DNA of 64,000 bases from Sphingobium lactosutens. Its GTDB lineage: Bacteria; Pseudomonadota; Alphaproteobacteria; Sphingomonadales; Sphingomonadaceae. Under the pieces are notes generated by a model. It was not told the DNA's origin, did no database searches, and saw only the letters and a list, made by a program, of their open reading frames with translations. Location: contig NZ_QJQX01000073.1 of assembly GCF_013393185.1 (NCBI RefSeq), forward strand, positions 62,001 through 126,000, given 5' to 3'. Positions within the stretch are counted from its first letter, which is position 1. Every line of letters starts with the position of its first letter. Of the stretch, positions 52,044-60,060 are shown piece after piece. A program made the position numbers and the translations under genes.

Positions 52044-52933
52044 CCCTTCCGATCCGCTCTTTCCTGTTCATCCCCGGCGATAGTGAAAAGAAGCTGGGCA
52101 AGGTGGATAGCGTCGCCGCAGACGCCTTCATCTTCGACCTGGAAGACGCCGTCGCCACCGCGCGCAAGGCCGTCGCGCGGCAAATGTTGCCAGCCTTTAT
52201 CAAGGAACGGCCGCGCGGCCAGCGCAAGTCGCAGCTGTGGGTGCGGGTCAACCCGCTTGATACGCCCTGGACGCTGGAAGACCTTGCCGCCATCGTGCCC
52301 GCCGCGCCCGACGGCATCATGCTGCCCAAGGTGAACGGCCCGCAGGACGTGGCGCAAGTCAGCCATTATCTCGACGCGCTGGAAGTCGCCCATGGCATCG
52401 AACCGGGTTCGATCAAGATTCTGCCCGTAGCGACCGAAACGGCGGTCTCTCCTTTTCGTCTGGGCGATTATGCCGACGCCGGTCTGGACCGCCTCTATGG
52501 CCTCACCTGGGGGGCGGAAGATCTGAGCTCCGCCATCGGGGCCAGCGGCAATACCGATGCGACCGGCGAGTGGACGCATACCTACAAGATGGTACGCTCG
52601 CTCTGCCTGCTCGGCGCGCATGCGGCCGGCGGCGAAGCGGTGGACACGCTCTATGTTGACTTCCGCGATCCCGAAGGGTTGCGCGCATCCTGCAAGGCCG
52701 CGCGTGCCGAGGGCTTTTCGGGCCGCGTCGCGATCCACCCGGCACAGGTCGACGTCATCAACGAAAGCTTCTCTCCCTCGCCAGAGGAAGTGGATTTCGC
52801 CCGCCGGGTGGTCGAGCTGTTCGCCGCCAACCCGGATTCCGGGACGCTGGGTCTGGACGGCAAGATGCTGGACATTCCCCATCTGAAACAGGCGCAAAAG
52901 ACGCTGGCAATGCACGAGGCGCGCAATGGTTGA
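52040..52933 (+). CDS. HpcH/HpaI-CitE family CoA ester lyase
   Basis: 297-residue TIM barrel: RSFLFIPGDSEKKLGKV, Mg-binding FDLEDAV, the Arg in WVRVNP, ILPVATETA (Glu ligand), LTWGAEDLSSAIG (Asp ligand) and RVAIHPAQVDVIN. It should split a beta-hydroxyacyl-CoA such as citramalyl-, methylmalyl- or HMG-like CoA to acetyl-CoA and an oxo-acid. Overlaps MaoC by four bases and the acyl-CoA dehydrogenase by eight, so all three are coupled. Confidence 0.88.
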   Translation: MTLPIRSFLFIPGDSEKKLGKVDSVAADAFIFDLEDAVATARKAVARQMLPAFIKERPRGQRKSQLWVRVNPLDTPWTLEDLAAIVPAAPDGIMLPKVNGPQDVAQVSHYLDALEVAHGIEPGSIKILPVATETAVSPFRLGDYADAGLDRLYGLTWGAEDLSSAIGASGNTDATGEWTHTYKMVRSLCLLGAHAAGGEAVDTLYVDFRDPEGLRASCKAARAEGFSGRVAIHPAQVDVINESFSPSPEEVDFARRVVELFAANPDSGTLGLDGKMLDIPHLKQAQKTLAMHEARNG

Positions 52934-54089
52934 TCTGCGGAACGAAGGTGGACGGGGCATTTTCTCCGCCGAACATGAACAGTTTCGCGAAACCGTCGCC
53001 CGTTTCGTGGACGAGGAACTGGTCTCGCAGCATCACCAGTGGGAAAAGGATGAGTGCGTCCCCCGCGAAATCTGGAAGCGGGCGGGTGAGGTGGGCATAT
53101 TGTGCCCTAATGTCCCTGAAGCCTATGGCGGCTTCGGCGCCGACTGGCTCTACAATGTCGTCGTCATCGAGGAACTGGCGAAGAAGGGCATCACCGGTCC
53201 CGGCTTCATGGTCCATTCCGAAATGGTCGCGCCCTATATCCTGCAGGCCGGCACGGAAGAGCTGAAGCAGGAAGTCCTGCCCAAGATGGTGGCGGGCGAA
53301 TATATCGGCGCATTGGGCCTGACCGAGCCGGGCGCAGGCTCCGACGTCAAGGAAATCCGCACTCGTGCCGTCAAGGATGACGACGGCTATGTACTGAACG
53401 GGCAGAAGGTCTATATTTCCAACGGCCAGCTAGCCGACGTCATGGTCTGCGCCTGCAAGACCGATCCCACGGCTGGCGCAAAGGGCGTCAGCCTGATTGC
53501 GGTCGACACGCATCAGGAAGGCTTCAAGCGCGGCCGCAATCTCGAAAAGATCGGCCTTAAGGCTCAGGATACGTCCGAAATCTTCCTGGAGGATGTGCGC
53601 GCGCCCGCCCATCGCCTGCTCGGCAAGGAAGGCGGCGGCTTCGGCATCATGATGGGCAAGCTCGCGCAGGAGCGGCTGACCCAGGCGGTGCGCAGCATCT
53701 GCGTCGCGGAAGCGGCGATCCAGTGGACCGTCGATTACACCGCCGAACGCAAGATGTTCGGCCAGACGCTGGCCGACTTCCAGAACACCCAGTTCGTCTT
53801 GGCGGACCTGTCCGCCGAAGTCCTGTCTGCGCGCGTGTTCACCGACTGGTGCATCAAGCGCTTCATGGCGGGCGAACTGACCGGCGTGGAAGCGGCCAAG
53901 GTCAAGCTGGTCGTCACCAACCTGCATGTGAAGGTTGTCGACCAATGCCTCCAGTTCTTCGGCGGCTATGGCTATATGACCGAGTATCCGATCGCGCGGG
54001 CCTATATCGATGCGCGCATCGTACGCATCGCGGGCGGAGCAGCGGAGGTGATGAAACAGATCATCGGGCGCGACCTGTTCAAGAAGTAA
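52926..54089 (+). CDS. Acyl-CoA dehydrogenase
   Basis: 387 residues with the standard three domains: N-terminal helices (FSAEHEQFRETVARFVDEEL), beta domain GLTEPGAGSDVKEIRTRA and VYISNG (FAD binding), and C-terminal helices with KMFGQTLADFQNTQFVLADL and FFGGYGYMTEYPIARAYIDAR, where the Glu lies at the usual catalytic position. It makes the enoyl-CoA that MaoC would hydrate. Last gene of the operon; the 79 bases after it hold no clear terminator. Confidence 0.9.
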   Translation: MVDLRNEGGRGIFSAEHEQFRETVARFVDEELVSQHHQWEKDECVPREIWKRAGEVGILCPNVPEAYGGFGADWLYNVVVIEELAKKGITGPGFMVHSEMVAPYILQAGTEELKQEVLPKMVAGEYIGALGLTEPGAGSDVKEIRTRAVKDDDGYVLNGQKVYISNGQLADVMVCACKTDPTAGAKGVSLIAVDTHQEGFKRGRNLEKIGLKAQDTSEIFLEDVRAPAHRLLGKEGGGFGIMMGKLAQERLTQAVRSICVAEAAIQWTVDYTAERKMFGQTLADFQNTQFVLADLSAEVLSARVFTDWCIKRFMAGELTGVEAAKVKLVVTNLHVKVVDQCLQFFGGYGYMTEYPIARAYIDARIVRIAGGAAEVMKQIIGRDLFKK

Positions 54090-54168
54090 GCACCTCTACC
54101 CTTTCGCGCAAAGGGGAATGGCTGGAAAACACCCGATGGCGGCCCCGCCTGGCCGGCATCGGGTCGGC

Positions 54169-54988
54169 TTATATCACCATATTGTAATTGGCCTTGATGA
54201 CGCGCGGGATGCGCATGATGGCGAAATCGATCATCCCCGGCATCGCCCGGATATGCTTGCGCACGAAGGCATCCAGATCCTCCATTGTCCTAGCAGAAAA
54301 GAAGATTATCAGGTTCGCCGTGCCGGTGATGTGCGCCGTGACCGTAATGTCGGGCATATGGGCCAGCCTCGCCAGCGCGCCACGCAGATGTTGCGCAGCA
54401 ACAGTAACGCGAAGCTCTGTCCATACCGCATAGCCCATGGCGCGTACGTCACAGACCAGAGCGGCCTCAAATCCTTCCTTGTGCAGCATCTTCATATGAT
54501 GCCGAACGGAGGTTTCCAACAGGCCGAGCGCGCGCGAACGATTTGGTCGTCTGCCGCGCATCATGGCTGAGCAGCGCCAGCAGTTTTTCGCGCGGTGTGG
54601 AGCCCTCCTCCACCGGCGCCGGAGCGAGGGAGAGCAGCCACCGATGCTCCGCTATGTCCTTGAGACGCACATCCAGATCGGGCGTCATAATGTCGCGCGC
54701 GTCCTGAAAATGAGGAATGTCGGTCTCCAGCCATTCGGGCATATGATCGCCGACAAAGGCATCGGCCAGCCCCAGCACCACTGCGAGCTTGGTTTCGACA
54801 TAGTTGAACAGCGTCTTGCGTGAGATATTGGCGGCCTGGGCGATATCGCTCATGGAGGTTTTGTCGTAGCCATTTTCGCGGAACAGCCGTTCCGCCGCTT
54901 CCAGAATTGCCTGGCGAACCGCCCGCTTCTTAAGCTCGCGAAGGCCGAGCGCACCGTCAGCGTCTACCCCTTGCTTGGAAACCGTCAC
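54169..54988 (-). pseudogene. Chimeric TetR N-terminus joined to an Lrp/AsnC C-terminal module, frameshifted
   Basis: From 54988 the frame encodes a TetR/AcrR helix-turn-helix (AVRQAILEAAERLF, then MSDIAQAANISRKTLFNY) and about 60 residues of ligand domain, then switches without a break to LLALLSHDARQTTKSFARA, which aligns with the second winged helix of the Lrp-type protein at 14675 (LIRLLQEDGRQSVSALSR). One base later it goes out of frame (about 54526-54536): the next frame continues with LGLLETSVRHHMKMLHKEGF, VWTELRVTVAAQHLRGAL and ends at 54169. So a deletion fused two regulator genes and a single-base loss then broke the fusion. Confidence 0.8.
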
Positions 54989-55083
54989 CCTCTCTCTTTA
55001 CCGGCTCATCGAGAAATTATTGTACTTGGTGCAATATCCCTCCAATTTCGTACCAAATTATACAAATTCGTGAGCTTGTGCCG

Positions 55084-55126
55084 GAAAAAAAGAAATCCGG
55101 CTGCCACATCATGACAGCCGGATTTC
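55084..55126 (-). terminator. Rho-independent terminator after the small secreted protein gene
   Basis: On the minus strand GAAATCCGGCTG, an 11-base loop, CAGCCGGATTTC, then a run of T. A-runs on the other side would let it work in both directions. Confidence 0.88.
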
Positions 55127-55157
55127 CGAAAAAACCGCTTAACTTTGGACGAGCCGC

Positions 55158-55436
55158 TCAACGAAGCGCACGGACTTCCTTGCGGGACAGGCTGGTCTTC
55201 ACCACCGCGCCATCGACCGACAGCGTGTCACCGGGGATGACCACCATCTTGTCACCGACGATCAACTGGATGCCGGTCACGGTATCGTTCGACGTCAATA
55301 TACGATCCACACGGCCCAAGGTCGTACCATCACCCGAAACAATTCGGGCATTGCGCGGGATATCGAGGCTCGCGGCTAAGGCCGAAGTCGAAAGCAGCAG
55401 CATTGCGCTCACCATCGTCCGATACATTATTTTCAT
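55158..55436 (-). CDS. Small secreted PRC-barrel-like protein
   Basis: 92 residues. Signal peptide MYRTMVSAMLLLSTSALA, then a beta-barrel-sized domain with ARIVSGDGTTLGRVDRILTSNDTVTGIQLIVG and a VIPGDTLSVDGAVVKTSLS end, resembling PRC-barrel proteins found in sphingomonad periplasms. ATG at 55436 lies seven bases after AAGGAG. The gene is flanked by an AT-rich promoter region and a terminator of its own, so it is a single unit. Function unknown; unlikely to be part of the catabolic pathway. Confidence 0.72.
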   Translation of the reverse strand: MKIMYRTMVSAMLLLSTSALAASLDIPRNARIVSGDGTTLGRVDRILTSNDTVTGIQLIVGDKMVVIPGDTLSVDGAVVKTSLSRKEVRALR

Positions 55437-55502
55437 ATACTTACTCCTTAAAATTCAATGACATCATCTTAATTTTTCGACTCAAAACCTTATGGCAGAT
55501 CT

Positions 55503-56192
55503 TCATTCATTGAGAAGGTGGGACACTTCATTGAAGCTCCGCAGCTTCCATTGCCCGTCACGTCCTACGATGAGGCGGGATACGGACGTATTTTCCGGCG
55601 CAGTGAAGGCAAAAGGCCTGCTTCCCGTCGCCTGACGGCAGATTTCCGCTATGGTCCCCGCGTGGCTGAAGATAACCGCCGTCTCACCTTCGCAGATATG
55701 GGACACCGCTTCGGCAACGCCGCTCCGCACACGATCGGCGAAATGTGCGTTGCTCTCCGCATTGGGAATAACCTCCCAGCTTTCCTCGATATACATGCGC
55801 GCTAGGAGAGGATGGCCGGCAGAGGCATGCTCGTAAAAACTATGTTCCCAATCGCCAAGATGGACTTCCCGCAGGTCATTAATCACGCGCGGCTGAATTT
55901 CCGCCACTGTCGCCAGCGGCGCGGCGGTCTGTTGCGTCCGCTGCAGCGGCGTCACGAAGATCGCGTTGATCGGCTCCCGCACAAGCGCGCGCGCCAGCAG
56001 TTCCGCCTGGACATGACCATCTTCCGAAAGAGGGGGATCACTGATGGCCAGTTCGCCCAACTGCACCGTCTCGACCGTGGCGCCGACGCTGGAGCCGTGC
56101 CGGATCAGGATGATCTGACGCGCCCCGCCGCCAAGCTTGAACCTCTGCTGCGATCCCCGTGCCCGTTCGTTGAATTCCTCAAGATTGCTCAT
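55503..56192 (-). CDS. Histidine phosphatase family protein
   Basis: 229 residues. All parts of the phosphoglycerate-mutase-like site are present: IRHGSS (RHG), the Arg in TPLQRTQQT, Glu in LREVHLGDWE, and FSHAGT with the second His. A short N-terminal extension (about 22 residues) precedes the first strand. The substrate could be a phosphosugar or another phosphate ester; it is worth noting that two kinases for small molecules lie in the same island. Active-looking, unlike the protein at 1321. Confidence 0.86.
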   Translation of the reverse strand: MSNLEEFNERARGSQQRFKLGGGARQIILIRHGSSVGATVETVQLGELAISDPPLSEDGHVQAELLARALVREPINAIFVTPLQRTQQTAAPLATVAEIQPRVINDLREVHLGDWEHSFYEHASAGHPLLARMYIEESWEVIPNAESNAHFADRVRSGVAEAVSHICEGETAVIFSHAGTIAEICRQATGSRPFAFTAPENTSVSRLIVGRDGQWKLRSFNEVSHLLNE

Positions 56193-56354
56193 GAACCCTC
56201 ATTGTCGGTGTCCAAGCACAGCGACACCCATCAACATGCTGCGAGTCGCGCCGCGTCGAAAAGCATAATTCCCAATATATTGTCGAGAAAATATGCCGGA
56301 TCTTGCCGCTTATCATTGCTGTTCCCTGCAGCTTGATAATAGACAGTCAACATA

Positions 56355-56372
56355 TGGTATTGCAGCAAACCA
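56355..56372 (+). promoter_or_regulatory. Operator palindrome TGGTATTGCAGCAAACCA before the P450 gene
   Basis: Located 108 bases upstream of the P450 start in an AT-rich divergent region (56193-56480). Sixteen of eighteen bases equal those of the element at 31170-31187 before the Rieske oxygenase gene. Flanking ATGGT/ACCAT gives a slightly longer inverted repeat. Confidence 0.58.
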
Positions 56373-56480
56373 TGGTCAAGACTAAGCTGCCTTCGGTAGG
56401 AACGACCGCGAAGAAGTAGCGGTATCATAATCACCGGTGCCCCGGCTTTCGCCCGGTGCGATAAGGGACAGGAGAGGCTT

Positions 56481-57779
56481 ATGAGTGCGAATCATGCCGC
56501 CGGCCAGGGGTGCATAGCCACCTTCAATCCCTTTGATCCCGACCATCTTTCCGAACCTGCGGCGGGATGGGCGTTGATGCGCCGTGAAGCGCCGATCATG
56601 CGGCTGGGCTTGCCAGGGTCCGTGCCGGTGTTTGTCGTGTCGCGCCGGAAGGAGATAGAGGCAATCGCGCGCGACCCCGCGCTATTTTCAAGCAAGCCGG
56701 TGCCGTCCGTCTGGCGTTGGGGCGACTTCGAACCGGCCATCGCCGACATTTTCGCGACCAGTGACTATAAGATCGTCTACACGCTACAGACCACTGATCC
56801 GCCAACCTCCGTGCAATATCGTCGCATTGCCGAAGCGGCGCTGACCCGCAAGCGTGTGGTCGATCTGGAACCGGAGATCAACAGCATCATCGGCAAGCTG
56901 ATGGATGCCATCCCTTCAGCTGAGCGGATCAATTTCGTCGACGCCTTTTCGGTGCCGCTGACGCTTGAACTCATCTGCATGATCCTTGGCCTGCCCTATT
57001 CGGACGCCGACTTCATCAAGCATTTCTCCGACGAGTTCACCTTTCTGGTCGACCCCACTCACTCGACGGAACGCGCGATGGAAGCGACCCGGACAGTGGT
57101 TGAAGGCTATCGCTACCTGGCGGACTATATGCGCCGGTTCGAGGATGCGCCGGACGAAAATCTGCTGAGCGCCATTGCCCATGCCGATATCGACGGCCGC
57201 CCGCTGACCATCGAGGAAAAGCTGTCGATGGCCCACGTGCTGACCATCGCTGGCAACGAAACGACGCGCAATGCCCTGTCATCGGCCATGTACATGCTGG
57301 CGACCCGGCCCGATCTGTGGGCGGCGCTGAAGGCCGCGCCCGAACGGGTGCCCGATTATGTCGAGGAGGTGCTGCGCGTCCACGCCCCGGCCGTCACCAC
57401 CCCGCGTACCGCCACGGCGGACACAGAGATTGACGGGGTCGCCATTCCCAAGGGGTCGGCCGTCTTCCTTCTCTGGGCATCGGCCGGGCATGACGAGGAT
57501 CTGTTCGACAACCCCTATGAGATCGACCTGGATCGCAAGAACAAGCGGTCGCACGTCACTTTCGGCATGGGCATCCATCATTGCGTGGGCAGTTTCCTTG
57601 CCAGAGCCGAACTGAACGCCGCCGTCCTGCGCTGGATCACCGATTTCGACACGGTGGAGCTGGCCGTGCCCCAATCCGAGATCCGATATGATCCGGTGTT
57701 CGCCTTCCATGCGCTGAGCGACCTGCCGATCAGGGTAACTAGGGTGAAGGGCAAGCAGGCGATGAGGAGCGAGGGATGA
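56481..57779 (+). CDS. Cytochrome P450
   Basis: 432 residues, soluble bacterial type. I-helix AGNETTRN (257-264), the ExxR pair Glu296-Arg299 in VEEVLRV, and haem loop FGMGIHHCVGSF with Cys368 are present; the pattern resembles CYP families hydroxylating terpenoids, steroids or alkyl chains. The acid-alcohol pair in the I-helix reads Glu260-Thr261, in place of the usual Asp/Glu-Thr. Electrons probably come from a separate ferredoxin. The GMC gene starts within its stop (ATGA), so the two are translated together and the GMC enzyme probably oxidises the alcohol made here. Confidence 0.92.
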   Translation: MSANHAAGQGCIATFNPFDPDHLSEPAAGWALMRREAPIMRLGLPGSVPVFVVSRRKEIEAIARDPALFSSKPVPSVWRWGDFEPAIADIFATSDYKIVYTLQTTDPPTSVQYRRIAEAALTRKRVVDLEPEINSIIGKLMDAIPSAERINFVDAFSVPLTLELICMILGLPYSDADFIKHFSDEFTFLVDPTHSTERAMEATRTVVEGYRYLADYMRRFEDAPDENLLSAIAHADIDGRPLTIEEKLSMAHVLTIAGNETTRNALSSAMYMLATRPDLWAALKAAPERVPDYVEEVLRVHAPAVTTPRTATADTEIDGVAIPKGSAVFLLWASAGHDEDLFDNPYEIDLDRKNKRSHVTFGMGIHHCVGSFLARAELNAAVLRWITDFDTVELAVPQSEIRYDPVFAFHALSDLPIRVTRVKGKQAMRSEG

Positions 57780-59413
57780 CAGCGAGCTACGACTATATCA
57801 TTGTCGGCGCGGGTTCGGCCGGCTGCGTGCTTGCCAACCGGCTGTCGCAGAACCCCCAGCACAAGGTGCTGCTACTGGAGGCCGGAGGAGAGAATAAGGC
57901 CTTTTTGGTCAACATGCCCAAGGGCATTGGCAAGCTCGTCACTGATCCCACCTATGCCTGGACCTATCCCGTCGGTCCGGCGGATTCCCCGACCGAAGTC
58001 TGGCAGCGCGGACGGGGCCTGGGCGGCTCGTCGGCCATCAACGGCATGATCTATGTGCGGGGACAGCCGCAGGATTTCGACATCTGGGAACGGGAAGCCG
58101 GACCGGAATGGTCCTGGGCGCAGATGAAGCAGGCCTATCGTTCGATCGAGGATCATGAACTGGGCGACGATGGCGTACGCGGCGTCGGTGGCCCGGTGCA
58201 TATCTGCACCAACAAGGTCCGCTATCCGCTGGCCGAAAAGGCGATCGAAGCCGGGGTCCAGATGGGACTGCCCCGCCATTATGAAGACCTGAACCGTGAG
58301 GATCAGGAAGGCGTCGGCTATTATTGCTATAATATCAAGGATGGCCGCCGCCAGAGTTCGGCCATCGCCTTCCTGGACCCGGTGCGCAATCGCCCGAACC
58401 TGCATGTAGTGACCAACGTCTATGCCGACCGCATCCGCTTCGACGGCAAGCGCGCGACCGGCGTGGAATGCCGGGTGGACGGCAAGCCCGTCACGTATAG
58501 CTGCCATGGCGAGATCATCGTCAGCGCCGGTACCATCGGATCACCCAAGCTGCTGCAGCTATCAGGCATCGGCCCGGCCGGGCTGTTGCAGCAGCACGGC
58601 ATCGAGGTCGTGCATGACAGCCCGGATGTAGGCCGGCGTGTGCTCGAACATCTGGGCATGATCGTCAGTTACCGGCTGAAAGGCGGGGAAAAGGGCATCA
58701 ACCACCGGCTGCGCGGGCTGGGGCTGGCAACCAGCGTGGCGCAATATCTGATGTTCAAAACCGGGCCGCTGTCCAACGGCGCAATGGAGGTCGGCGCTTT
58801 CGTCAAGACCAACCCTAATGAGCCGCGCCCCAATGCGCAGCTTTACGTCAGTGGCTGGACACTCGACATCCCGGAGGAGAAGGAAAAGGACACGATCGCG
58901 CCGATGCAATCTGTCCAGAAGGAACCGGGCATGAGCTTCACGGCCCAGCTCATCGGCCTCGACAGTGAAGGCACGCTGGAAATCAGCTCGGCCGACCCCG
59001 ATGCGCCGCTCACCATTACGCCCAACTGGCTTTCGAGCGAACATGACCGGCACGCCGCTATCGAGGTCGTCCGCTATATCCGCGACTATGTGAAGCAGCC
59101 CGCGCTTGCGCCCTATGTCGCAGACGAAATCGCGCCCGGCGCGGAATATGTAACGGATGACGAGATTCTGGCGGTCATCCGCGAGATCGCGCTGTGCGGC
59201 ACCCATGGCGTGCGGAGTTGCCGCATGGGCCGTGACGAGGATTCCGTGGTGGATGAACGGACCCGCGTCCGCGGCGTGCACGGCCTCCGCATCGTCGACT
59301 GCTCGATCATGCCAGGCCTGATTTCCGGCAACACTAACGGCCCCGCCATGGCAGCCGGCTGGCGGGCAGCGGATCTGATTCTGGAGGATGCAGCGCTGCG
59401 CAACGCAGCCTGA
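57776..59413 (+). CDS. GMC family FAD-dependent alcohol oxidoreductase
   Basis: 545 residues. FAD loop DYIIVGAGSAGCVLANRL, GRGLGGSSAINGMIYVRG (GMC signature 1), SAGTIGSPKLLQLSGIGP (signature 2), and catalytic His in LCGTHGVRSCRMG with Asn-Gly in ISGNTNGPAMAAG. Related to choline dehydrogenase and to aliphatic or terpenoid alcohol dehydrogenases of hydrocarbon degraders. Coupled to the P450 gene by a four-base overlap. Its own alcohol substrate is inferred. Confidence 0.92.
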   Translation: MTASYDYIIVGAGSAGCVLANRLSQNPQHKVLLLEAGGENKAFLVNMPKGIGKLVTDPTYAWTYPVGPADSPTEVWQRGRGLGGSSAINGMIYVRGQPQDFDIWEREAGPEWSWAQMKQAYRSIEDHELGDDGVRGVGGPVHICTNKVRYPLAEKAIEAGVQMGLPRHYEDLNREDQEGVGYYCYNIKDGRRQSSAIAFLDPVRNRPNLHVVTNVYADRIRFDGKRATGVECRVDGKPVTYSCHGEIIVSAGTIGSPKLLQLSGIGPAGLLQQHGIEVVHDSPDVGRRVLEHLGMIVSYRLKGGEKGINHRLRGLGLATSVAQYLMFKTGPLSNGAMEVGAFVKTNPNEPRPNAQLYVSGWTLDIPEEKEKDTIAPMQSVQKEPGMSFTAQLIGLDSEGTLEISSADPDAPLTITPNWLSSEHDRHAAIEVVRYIRDYVKQPALAPYVADEIAPGAEYVTDDEILAVIREIALCGTHGVRSCRMGRDEDSVVDERTRVRGVHGLRIVDCSIMPGLISGNTNGPAMAAGWRAADLILEDAALRNAA

Positions 59414-60060
59414 ATTAGGCATATTATTGCTACGGGAAGCCTCGGCACCATCACGGCCGGGACCTCCCGACTGGTGCATGATCGGCCGGCCTCGACCACG
59501 CAGCGCACGGCTACCGAGGCAGCAAAACATTGCCCCTCTGCAACCGCCCTATCAGATGGCGAAGCATGCGTACTATAAGTGCCGCAAGCTAACGAACGCT
59601 TTCCTGAAAATGAGCGTTCAGGCCAGCATGGAAGATGCTCCGAGATAATGAACATCTTCATCGAACGACAATGAGGTGACGACTGGCTGTCCAAGGCAGC
59701 CGTCGAGACAGTGCCGCGCTCTCAACACCCCCTATTTTCGAAAATTCCAGATCGAACAGGCCAAGATCGGATTCACCTGGGAGCAATCCCAATAGGGAGC
59801 TCGACGGACTTTTGCCGCTCTGCCAAACAGTCAAAATTGCGTGATGGATTGACATGCAAATTCGATCGCGATAATGCCATACGTATACGAACTATTCATT
59901 ACGTATACGATGCAAGTCAGGCCGTCCCTCACCGGCAAATCACTTGCCATCGATGAACATGTCTATCGATGTATAGATATGAGAAATTATAATTCAAAAT
60001 TACTTGAGATATAGAATTATTATTTCATTTATAAAATAATAATATGGAGAGGAGGCAATC
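59414..60060. other. 647-base intergenic region with tandem operator
   Basis: No gene could be supported. Open frames here are short and lack ribosome-binding sites or family resemblance. A weak stem (GAACGCT...AGCGTTC, 59594-59619) is present. The last 200 bases are very AT-rich and hold the direct-repeat element at 59881. The ribosome-binding site GGAGAGGAGG lies at 60044-60054. The size and composition suggest a decayed gene remnant plus the promoter of the TonB receptor. Confidence 0.5.
59881..59910 (+). repeat. Two ACGTATACGA direct repeats exactly 20 bases apart
   Basis: ACGTATACGA occurs at 59881-59890 and at 59901-59910, each containing the palindrome CGTATACG. The 20-base interval is about two helical turns, placing both on the same DNA face. 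About 150 bases upstream of the TonB receptor start; a likely cooperative regulator site. Confidence 0.65.

Noticed and set aside
55503..56192. Possible CobC role for the histidine phosphatase, linking it to B12 synthesis
   Set aside because: No cobalamin gene or riboswitch lies nearby; the family is too broad for that call.
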